Under the pieces are notes generated by a model. The model did no database searches. It saw only the letters and a list, made by a program, of their open reading frames with translations, and was not told the DNA's origin. From Allomuricauda sp. (GTDB lineage: Bacteria; Bacteroidota; Bacteroidia; Flavobacteriales; Flavobacteriaceae), in the NCBI RefSeq assembly GCF_013911645.1, contig NZ_JACESV010000001.1, positions 806,001 through 870,000 on the forward strand: 64,000 nt of DNA, in the 5' to 3' direction. The position numbers and the translations under genes were made by a program. Below are positions 57,708 to 64,000 of this stretch, in pieces. Position 1 is the stretch's first letter. Every line of letters starts with the position of its first letter.

Positions 57708-58580
57708 TTATTCCGTGAAATCGTTGTTTTCTGAAAATTTATAGCTCAACATTTTGTAGTAGAGCTTTGCTGCCAAGAAATCTGATGATTTATCGACATC
57801 ATTTGGACACAATTCCACAATATCGAAACCAACAACATTCTTTTCATTAAAAACTCTTCGTAAAAATTCAAGGGTTTCGTACCACAAGAGTCCGCCTGGC
57901 TCCGGTGTTCCGGTTGATGGCAATATGGATGGGTCGAAAGCATCCAAATCAAAAGTGATGTACACATTGTCCGTCATTAAATCGAGGGCGGAATCCATCC
58001 AAAAATCATCGGAAACCATTTCGTGGGCAAAGAACACCTTGTCCCTGTCCATCACCAAGGTCTCGGCATGATCCATACTGCGAATACCTACTTGTACCAA
58101 ATTTGTGGTCTCGTTGGCTTCATATAAGGCACAGGCATGATTGTATTTAGTGCCTCCATATTCTTTGCGCAAATCGGCATGTGCATCAATCTGAAGCACG
58201 GTAAAATCTTCAAAACATTCGTTGAAAGCTCTTATGGCCCCAATGGAAATGGAATGCTCCCCTCCTATCATGGTCACCAATTTGTTCCGGTTGATGTACT
58301 CTTTAACGGTTTTGTGTACCGCTGCTACCATGGTTTCGGGCGATGCAAAATCTTCTATGGCATCCGCCAAGTAAACCCCTTGTTTATAAACTTCGCTATC
58401 CGTTTCAATATCGTAAACCTCCATATTTTCCGAGGCTTCCAAAAAGGCTTCGGGACCTTTGTCCGCACCTTTTCCCCAAGTACTCGTACCATCATAAGGT
58501 ACTGGCAACAATACTACTTTGGCTTTTTCGGCCGTGCCGTATTCTTTTGGAATACCGGCGTATGTTCTTTCTGTTTTCAT
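57708..58580 (-). CDS. speB: Agmatinase
   Basis: 290 aa from the ATG at 58580 (MKTERTYAGIPKEYG), preferred over the track start at 58628, which would overlap speA. A ureohydrolase with the binuclear Mn site: GGEHSISIGAIRAF, LQIDAHADLRKEY, and FDLDAFDPSILPSTGTPEPGGL; the final VVGFDIVELCP is typical. It hydrolyses agmatine to putrescine and urea. The gap to speA is 19 nt, so both belong to one transcript. Confidence 0.93.
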   Translation of the reverse strand: MKTERTYAGIPKEYGTAEKAKVVLLPVPYDGTSTWGKGADKGPEAFLEASENMEVYDIETDSEVYKQGVYLADAIEDFASPETMVAAVHKTVKEYINRNKLVTMIGGEHSISIGAIRAFNECFEDFTVLQIDAHADLRKEYGGTKYNHACALYEANETTNLVQVGIRSMDHAETLVMDRDKVFFAHEMVSDDFWMDSALDLMTDNVYITFDLDAFDPSILPSTGTPEPGGLLWYETLEFLRRVFNEKNVVGFDIVELCPNDVDKSSDFLAAKLYYKMLSYKFSENNDFTE

Positions 58581-58599
58581 TTTTTTTATAATTCCTTTT

Positions 58600-60054
58600 T
58601 CAATTTTTGCTTGGTACTGATAAATCATTGGCTTTCACCATAACATCAGTAGGTTTTGAGTTTCCGTATCCCAATATGGACAAAAACTCATCAGCTGTTT
58701 GTTGCTCTGCAAATACCGATGTTTTTATATTCCCCTCCTCATCTTTGTCAATGAGAATATGCTTAGGATGGGGAATCAAGCAATGTTGCAATCCGCCAAA
58801 ACCTCCTATGGTTTCTTGGTAAGCACCTGTATTGAAAAATCCAATGTAAAGGGGTTTGTCCTTTCTATATTTGGGAAGATAAATGGCATTCATGTGTTGC
58901 TCCGAGTTATAATAATCATCGCTATCACAGGTAAGTCCTCCCAGAAGAATACGTTCATATTCATCGTTCCAACGGTTTATGGCCAGCATAATAAACCTTT
59001 TGCTAATGGCCCAAGAATCTGGCATGGTGGTTATAAAAGATGAGTTGATCATGTTCCACTTTTCACGATCGTTCTGTTGTTTTTGGTAGAGTACCTCGTA
59101 AATGTTTCCACCACTCTCCCCAACGGTGAAGCTTCCAAATTCGGTGAAAATATTTGGGGGCTCCACGCCTGCTTCTTCACATGCCTGGGCAATTTGATGG
59201 GTAATCTCGTCTACCATATATTCATAATCGTATTCAAAGGCCAAGGAGTTCTTGATTGGAAACCCGCCACCAATGTTCAGGCTATCCAATGTTGGACACA
59301 CTTTTTTTAGGTTGATGTAGACCTTTAAGCACTTTAAAAGTTCGTTCCAGTAGTATGCCGTATCCCGTATTCCCGTATTGATGAAGAAATGAAGCATCTT
59401 CAACTCAACTTGTTTATTGGGTTTTATGGATTGATTGAAAAAAGGCACTATGTTTTTATAGCCGATACCCAATCTAGAGGTATAAAACTCAAACTTGGGC
59501 TCTTCTTCGGAGGCAATTCGGATTCCGATCTGGAATTTTCCATCAATTACTTCGCCCAACAAATTAATTTCCTCGTAATTATCAATTATCGGGATGCAGT
59601 TTCGATGGCCTCCATTAATCAACTTCGCAATGTTTTGGATGTATTGATCCCTTTTAAAACCATTACAGATCACATAGGTATCTTTTGTGATTTTGCCAGC
59701 ACGCTTCAAATGCTCAACAATATTGATATCAAAAGCCGATGAAGTCTCAATATGAATGTCATTTTTAAGGGCTTCATTCAAAACATGCTCAAAATGTGAG
59801 CTTTTGGTACAATAACAATAATGGTATTTGCCTGGATAGTTATGATTTTTGATAGCTGTGTTGAACCATCCCTTCGCCCTTTGGATATTCTCGGATATTT
59901 TGGGCAAATAGGTAAATTTTAAAGGTGTTCCGTAGCGTTGCACCAAACCATAAAGGTCTATTCCGTGAAACTGTAATTTATTGTCTTCCAACTGAAATTC
60001 CTTTTGGGGAAAATCATAGGTCTGCTCGATTAAATCGATGTATTTCGTTTTCAT
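58600..60054 (-). CDS. speA: Arginine decarboxylase (fold type III PLP enzyme)
   Basis: A 484-aa PLP decarboxylase. The PLP lysine lies in YHYCYCTKSSHFEHVL, the Gly-rich phosphate loop in LDSLNIGGGFPIKNS, an active-site Glu in IFTEFGSFTVGESGG, and the intersubunit Cys/Asp in GGLTCDSDDYYNSEQH. GFFNTGAYQETIGGFGG closes the barrel. It is shorter than E. coli SpeA (about 630 aa), as expected of the form found in Bacteroidota. It forms agmatine for SpeB. A promoter at 60339-60367 and a leader of about 275 nt with alternative hairpins precede it, suggesting RNA-level control. Confidence 0.9.
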   Translation of the reverse strand: MKTKYIDLIEQTYDFPQKEFQLEDNKLQFHGIDLYGLVQRYGTPLKFTYLPKISENIQRAKGWFNTAIKNHNYPGKYHYCYCTKSSHFEHVLNEALKNDIHIETSSAFDINIVEHLKRAGKITKDTYVICNGFKRDQYIQNIAKLINGGHRNCIPIIDNYEEINLLGEVIDGKFQIGIRIASEEEPKFEFYTSRLGIGYKNIVPFFNQSIKPNKQVELKMLHFFINTGIRDTAYYWNELLKCLKVYINLKKVCPTLDSLNIGGGFPIKNSLAFEYDYEYMVDEITHQIAQACEEAGVEPPNIFTEFGSFTVGESGGNIYEVLYQKQQNDREKWNMINSSFITTMPDSWAISKRFIMLAINRWNDEYERILLGGLTCDSDDYYNSEQHMNAIYLPKYRKDKPLYIGFFNTGAYQETIGGFGGLQHCLIPHPKHILIDKDEEGNIKTSVFAEQQTADEFLSILGYGNSKPTDVMVKANDLSVPSKN

Positions 60055-60197
60055 TTAAATTTCGTAATTATATTATAAGATATTAATAAAATAGGAGGTC
60101 TGGAAATATATACTTCTCAGATACGAAATTCAAAAATGGTATATGGTACAAAGTAAGGGGTCCGTGAAAAATCACGGTCAATATGATATAGCTCTTC

Positions 60198-60271
60198 GAA
60201 AGTCAGCCCGTATATCCGGTGTCTTGATCTTAAGACGGCTTTTTGGGTAGACTTTCTTATCCCCAAAAGCC
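60198..60271 (-). promoter_or_regulatory. Structured speA leader with alternative hairpins (candidate riboswitch)
   Basis: On the minus strand the RNA can fold as nested stems GAAAGTC/GACTTTC (60250-60256 with 60198-60204), AGCCGT/ACGGGCT and GTCTT-AAGATC-AAGAC. A competing stem pairs GGCTTTTGGG (60262-60271) with CCCAAAAAGCC (60237-60247); it uses the same AGCC, so the two folds exclude each other. A small stem CCGTGA-TTTT-TCACGG lies further downstream (about 60169-60184). There is no terminator-type U run. A polyamine- or arginine-related ligand is a guess. Confidence 0.5.
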
Positions 60272-60338
60272 CGAACATGAAAAAAGTCTTCAAAGCTTAT
60301 AGGCAATGCGTCCATATTCGGTGGACTCATTTATGGGG

Positions 60339-60367
60339 CAAACATAACTAAAAATCCAATACTGCAA
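60339..60367 (-). promoter_or_regulatory. Promoter of the speA operon
   Basis: Minus strand TTG (60365-60367), an 18-bp spacer and a perfect TATGTTTG (60339-60346) match TTG-N17-23-TAnnTTTG. It predicts a 5' leader of about 275 nt before the speA start codon. Confidence 0.65.
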
Positions 60368-60458
60368 CTTTTTTTACAATTTTTTTTATTGGGTATATTT
60401 TTTTGAATATCAATGTTTTACATCAAAAAAAGGAAAATAAAAGTAATTGTAAACGAAA

Positions 60459-60489
60459 GCTGGCCAGTAAAAAACATCTACTGACCAGC
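60459..60489 (-). terminator. Terminator of the molybdenum hydroxylase operon
   Basis: On the minus strand GCTGGTCAGTA and TACTGGCCAGC pair with one G-T wobble around GATGTTTTT, followed by TTTCGTTT. It separates this operon from the speA promoter. Confidence 0.75.
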
Positions 60490-60516
60490 TTCTCTCTATT
60501 ATTTAAATCAATGTGA

Positions 60517-62721
60517 TTAACCTACTAACGGCGGTTTGTCATTAATGAAAGGTTGTTTGTAGAAACGTCTTCCTTTTGCTTTGTACAATGCATTGGATAA
60601 TGCGGCTATGGCAGGTGGTAAGGAAGGCTCTCCCAAACCAGTTGGGTCTATTCCATTGTCCACAAAGAATACTTCAATATTTTTTGGTGCTTCGGAATTG
60701 CGCATGAGACGATAGGTATCAAAATTTGATTGCTCTGGTTTACCCTCCTCGAAAGTCAACGCACTGTACATTGAGTGGCCAATACCATCTACTATCCCAC
60801 CTTCAATCTGGTTTTTTGCAGCCAATGGATTAATTACGATACCGCAATCCACGGCACAGGTCACTTTACTAACTCTTGGTATATCGCCGCCGCCATTTTC
60901 CAATTCCAATACTTGGGCTACATAGGAATTATGACAATAATATGCTGCTACACCTCGGGATTCGCCTGTTTCGGTGTCCCAATTGGATTTTTCCTTGACA
61001 AGTTTCAGCACTCCCGCATAACGTTCTGGGTCATAATCATTTTTCTCTGGGTCGCCCACAGGATTGTTTATGGCTCTATCGAAAAGCTCCAAACGAAATT
61101 CCAATGGGTCTTTGCCTGCTGCTTCTGCCACCTCATCCATAAAGGCTTGTTCGGCCCCTGCAATAAAGTTGGAACGTGGTGCTCTCCATGCTCCAGTGGT
61201 CACATTGGTTTCCAAGCTGTGCTTTTCAGCCAAATAGTTGTCCACGGCTCCTGCAGGAAAACGGTTTTCAAAGATAAGGTCATCGTTGGTACCTGCTCCG
61301 CGCACATGCCAAGCAATCAGGTTTCCGTTCTCGTCCAAGCCCGCTTTATATTTTACTTTGTAAGAGGGTCGGTAGGTACCTTGGGTCATATCATCCTCCC
61401 TAGAGTACACCAATTTCACCGGAGCATTCATTTTTTGGGAAATCGTGGCTGCCTCCACTGCAAAAGTTCCATATAAGCGACGGCCAAAACCTCCGCCCAT
61501 ACGGGTCATCATTACATCAATCTTTTCTGCTGGCATACCTAATCTGGATACCAATGTCTGTTCTAAAAATTCAGGAGTCTGTATTGGACCCAACAATTCT
61601 GCCTTTTCTGGGGTAACGTGCGCAAAAAAGTTCATGGGCTCCATGGTATTATGGGCCAAATAGGGTGCTGAATAGGTACTTTCAACAATTTTTGCCGCTT
61701 TTTTGAAAGCTGCCTCCACATCTCCATCCTTTCTTGCTGGTTCTTCTTGGGGTTTTTCCAAAAGTGATGCAAGCGCTTCTTCATGGTAAGAGGTACTTTC
61801 CAATTTAGATACCTCTTCCCACTCTACATTCAATGCTTTCTTGGCCTGCATACATTCCCATGTACTGTTGCCTACAATGGCGACCAGTTCTGGGATAGCA
61901 CCTCCATCCGACCATTGTTTTTCTACATCTTCGGGATATGCCTCAAAGTGAAAAACATCTTTTATTCCGGGCATGGACTTTACCGATTCTGCATTCATGC
62001 TCTTGAATTTCATACCAAAAGCAGGCGGGTGCACGATCATGGCGGTAAGCATCCCGTCTTTATACACATCCAATCCAAAAAGTGGTTTACCGGTAACTAT
62101 CTTTTTACCATCCACATTTTTCTTATCCGTACCTATAATAGAGAAGTTACCATTGTCTTTTAACTGTACCTCTTCGGGCACTTCAATACCGGTTGCAGCG
62201 GACGCCATATCTCCATAGCCTGCGGAATTTCCGCTTGCTTCGTGGGTCAGCACACCATCTTTCGTGGTAATTTCATCTGCCGAAACGCCCCAAGCCTGTG
62301 CGGCTGCTTCTTTCAACATGTGTTTTGCAGTGGCTCCTGCCATTCGTAAACTTTCCCATCCTTGTCTGATGGACTGACTACCACCGGCCAATTGCCGTGT
62401 GAAAATATCTGTGTTCAGTGGTGCTTGTTCCACTAATACATTTTTCCAAGCCACGTCTAGCTCTTCGGCTACAATCATGGGCATGGATGTTTTAACGTTT
62501 TGACCGATTTCAGGGTTGGGCGACATGATAGTCACCATACCATTATCCCCTACTTTGAGAAAACCGTTGAGTTCGAACCACTCATCGGGCAGGCTATTTA
62601 CCTGCTCAGGTGTCATTTTACAAGAAGCCAACCAGCTAAACCCAATAACAAGTCCACCACTGGCCAATCCTGTATTCCTAATGAAGGCACGTCGTCCTAT
62701 TTTTGTCTTTACAAGTGTCAT
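60517..62721 (-). CDS. Molybdopterin-binding large subunit of a xanthine dehydrogenase-family enzyme (IorB-like)
   Basis: The ATG at 62721 gives 734 aa starting MTLVKTKIGRRAFIRNTGLASGGLVIGFSW, a Tat-type signal; the track start adds an unrelated 24-residue extension. The molybdenum-cofactor domains contain NPEIGQNVKTSMPMIVAEELD, GGGFGRRLYGTFAVEAA, TGAWRAPRSNFIAGAEQAFMDE and VSKVTCAVDCGIVINPLAAKNQIEGGIVDGIGHSM. It resembles isoquinoline 1-oxidoreductase beta subunits and aldehyde oxidases. It probably oxidises an N-heterocycle or aldehyde in the periplasm. It lies 17 nt downstream of its iron-sulfur subunit gene; no FAD subunit is present. Confidence 0.9.
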   Translation of the reverse strand: MTLVKTKIGRRAFIRNTGLASGGLVIGFSWLASCKMTPEQVNSLPDEWFELNGFLKVGDNGMVTIMSPNPEIGQNVKTSMPMIVAEELDVAWKNVLVEQAPLNTDIFTRQLAGGSQSIRQGWESLRMAGATAKHMLKEAAAQAWGVSADEITTKDGVLTHEASGNSAGYGDMASAATGIEVPEEVQLKDNGNFSIIGTDKKNVDGKKIVTGKPLFGLDVYKDGMLTAMIVHPPAFGMKFKSMNAESVKSMPGIKDVFHFEAYPEDVEKQWSDGGAIPELVAIVGNSTWECMQAKKALNVEWEEVSKLESTSYHEEALASLLEKPQEEPARKDGDVEAAFKKAAKIVESTYSAPYLAHNTMEPMNFFAHVTPEKAELLGPIQTPEFLEQTLVSRLGMPAEKIDVMMTRMGGGFGRRLYGTFAVEAATISQKMNAPVKLVYSREDDMTQGTYRPSYKVKYKAGLDENGNLIAWHVRGAGTNDDLIFENRFPAGAVDNYLAEKHSLETNVTTGAWRAPRSNFIAGAEQAFMDEVAEAAGKDPLEFRLELFDRAINNPVGDPEKNDYDPERYAGVLKLVKEKSNWDTETGESRGVAAYYCHNSYVAQVLELENGGGDIPRVSKVTCAVDCGIVINPLAAKNQIEGGIVDGIGHSMYSALTFEEGKPEQSNFDTYRLMRNSEAPKNIEVFFVDNGIDPTGLGEPSLPPAIAALSNALYKAKGRRFYKQPFINDKPPLVG

Positions 62722-62738
62722 GATCCTAGTTTTATGGG

Positions 62739-63194
62739 TTATGATTTGGCCGCTAGTTTCACGGCTTTTTTGATTCTTGTGTATGTTCCACAACGGCAGA
62801 TATTGCCGTTCATGGCCATTTCAATTTCTTCGTCTGTAGGATTTGGATTTTTCTCCAGAAGTGCGGAAGCTGTCATAATTTGACCTGCTTGACAGTACCC
62901 GCATTGGGGCACATCAACTTCCAACCAAGCTTTTTGAACTGGGTGATCACCCTCTTTGGATAATCCTTCAATAGTTGTTATTTCTTGGTTACCCACCGAT
63001 GATACGGTTAGCATACAAGCTCTTGTTGCCGTACCATCTAAATGAATGGTGCAGGCGCCGCATTGCGCTATTCCGCATCCGTATTTTGTTCCAACCAAGT
63101 TTAAGTGGTCTCTTAAAACCCAGAGTACCGGTGTAGACGGGTCCACATCGACCTCCTGTTTTGTTCCGTTGATGTTAAGTGTAAATTTCGCCAT
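62739..63194 (-). CDS. (2Fe-2S)-binding small subunit (IorA-like)
   Basis: A 151-aa protein with two [2Fe-2S] sites: ferredoxin-type [22 protein letters not shown] and the C-terminal [16 protein letters not shown] plus [11 protein letters not shown]. It has no export signal and should leave the cell in complex with the Tat-carrying large subunit. It carries electrons from the molybdenum centre to an unidentified acceptor. It is the first gene of the two-gene operon. Confidence 0.93.
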   Translation of the reverse strand: MAKFTLNINGTKQEVDVDPSTPVLWVLRDHLNLVGTKYGCGIAQCGACTIHLDGTATRACMLTVSSVGNQEITTIEGLSKEGDHPVQKAWLEVDVPQCGYCQAGQIMTASALLEKNPNPTDEEIEMAMNGNICRCGTYTRIKKAVKLAAKS

Positions 63195-63375
63195 GATGTT
63201 GATTAATTCCTTTGAAGTTAATTATTTCTTGCAACAAATCGAACCGTAAACTCAAACATCTGTTAAAAATTAACATTGTTTTTAGGTTTTTTGAGATTAC
63301 TTAAAATCAGTATAAATAAGGAGCGGTGATTCTTATTCTGAATAAGAAAAACAATTCCCGATATATTGACCGAAC

Positions 63376-64000
63376 TCAGTATTTCAATCGGGCAAAAACT
63401 GGAAGGTGGTCTGATGGGTAGCGTGCATCCTTGGAGTCACTGAGAATAGCACTTTTTAACACCTCGAGTTCATCAGAAACGAAAATATAATCTATTCTGC
63501 GTTTTACGGGCTTGTTGAACTCAAACCCATTAAAGGTTCCTTCTGGACCAAAGGCATTCGCACCAGCAGCAATGTGGGTATCCGCCATTTCCGTCAATAT
63601 AACTTGCACACCTGGACTATTGCTTTCCAAGTTGAAATCTCCAGTAACCACTACTGGGTAGCCTTCGGTATTCAACTCCTTGATTTTTTCAAGGATGAGC
63701 TTGGAACTTTCCTCGCGTGCCTTTACCCCGACATGATCAAAATGCGTATTGAACACCATAAATTTGACACCATCACTTTTGTTTTTAAAAATTCCGTAAG
63801 TGCAAGTTCGGGGCAAAGCAGCATCCCATCCTTTTGATGGTTTTTCAGGGGTAAGGGATAGCCAAAACGTGGATTCTTCCAAGAGCTCAACCCGTTCCGC
63901 ATTGTAGAAAACGGCCGTGTGTTCCCCTCTCTCATCACCATAATCGCGGCCTACTCCGAAATAGGCATAGTCCTCCAAACCTTCATCAATTTCTTTGACC
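63376..64000 (-). CDS. Endonuclease/exonuclease/phosphatase family protein, 5' partial
   Basis: The reading frame stays open to the window edge, so the start is outside; the TTG at 63978 is internal. Visible EEP motifs: VFNTHFDHVGVKAREES, VVTGDFNLESNSPG, RRIDYIFVSDELEVLKS and the final YPSDHLPVFARLKY with the catalytic Asp-His. The family includes phosphodiesterases acting on DNA, phospholipids or sugar phosphates. Export and substrate cannot be judged without the N-terminus. Confidence 0.87.
   Translation of the reverse strand, partial: VKEIDEGLEDYAYFGVGRDYGDERGEHTAVFYNAERVELLEESTFWLSLTPEKPSKGWDAALPRTCTYGIFKNKSDGVKFMVFNTHFDHVGVKAREESSKLILEKIKELNTEGYPVVVTGDFNLESNSPGVQVILTEMADTHIAAGANAFGPEGTFNGFEFNKPVKRRIDYIFVSDELEVLKSAILSDSKDARYPSDHLPVFARLKY

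Noticed and set aside
60775-61476. 233-aa plus-strand ORF
   Set aside because: Antisense to the molybdopterin subunit gene; composition rich in Cys/Phe/His, typical of shadow frames.
1-64000. tRNA or rRNA genes
   Set aside because: Gaps were read for T-loop and acceptor patterns; GTTCGA matches found (for example 30654, 56222) belong to dispersed repeats.

Overview
The window looks like chromosomal DNA from a marine member of the Flavobacteriaceae (Bacteroidota), of the Muricauda/Allomuricauda/Maribacter kind; the genus is an inference. The evidence is a SusC/SusD pair, a PorP/SprF-type protein, GIN-domain (DUF2807) lipoproteins, a LytTR/LytS pair with a family of 2TM proteins, an OxyR with both redox cysteines, moderate to low GC, and several promoters of the Bacteroidota form TTG-N17-23-TAnnTTTG. 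I see no rRNA or tRNA gene, CRISPR array, integrase or transposase. Both ends cut through genes.

Layout. 1-8.5 kb: a SnoaL-like protein, secreted M28 and M1 metallopeptidases, a very large ThuA/PQQ-sugar-dehydrogenase/PKD/cytochrome c lipoprotein and an MFS transporter. 8.6-15.2 kb: an amidohydrolase broken by a frameshift in an A7 run, DUF2490, Cu/Zn SOD and YceI lipoproteins with near-identical leaders, an ECF sigma/anti-sigma pair, CorA and a small MscS. 15.3-19.5 kb: a DUF4331-DUF4331-TPR operon and a LETM1-related protein. 19.5-24 kb: a LytTR response regulator, four stand-alone 2TM proteins, a LytS-type kinase with its own C-terminal 2TM domain, and a TPR-like exported protein. 24.1-36.4 kb: PaiB-like protein, PorP/SprF-like protein, GNAT, DoxX, a TonB-dependent receptor, DUF2141, OxyR, a D,D-carboxypeptidase, NudK-like Nudix, M81 peptidase and DUF2461. 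36.4-39.1 kb: a four-helix-bundle (S23-type) gene enclosed by heptamer arrays, then AIM24, an AT-rich CPBP protease and DUF4442. 39.2-43.6 kb: DUF4870-PadR-PspC-GIN-GIN. 43.7-47 kb: dipeptide epimerase, an AONS-like PLP enzyme and an NlpC/P60 lipoprotein, together suggesting murein-peptide recycling. 47.1-52.4 kb: SusD/SusC and a lipocalin-like protein. 52.5-56.2 kb: trxB, a candidate ncRNA, a RimB-RimK fusion and RMD1. 56.4-60.4 kb: a polyamine operon (speA, speB, a deoxyhypusine-synthase homologue and an acidic protein) with a structured leader. 60.5-64 kb: a two-subunit IorAB-like molybdenum hydroxylase and a partial EEP-family phosphodiesterase.

Most notable signals. (1) Three promoter regions carry the same 72-bp layout: two LytTR-type half sites 21 bp apart, and a -7-like box at exactly the same distance downstream. 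They precede the TPR/kinase operon, the 2TM operon and the TonB-dependent receptor, so a two-component/2TM/receptor regulon can be read from sequence. (2) Heptamer arrays (unit about GGTGTTY/GGATGTY) lie flush against ORF boundaries: the stop codons of two unrelated genes (in the same register) and the start codons of two others, enclosing the four-helix-bundle gene. (3) speA has a long leader with mutually exclusive hairpins. (4) A roughly 350-nt intergenic unit upstream of trxB has a promoter, hairpins and a terminator but no convincing ORF.
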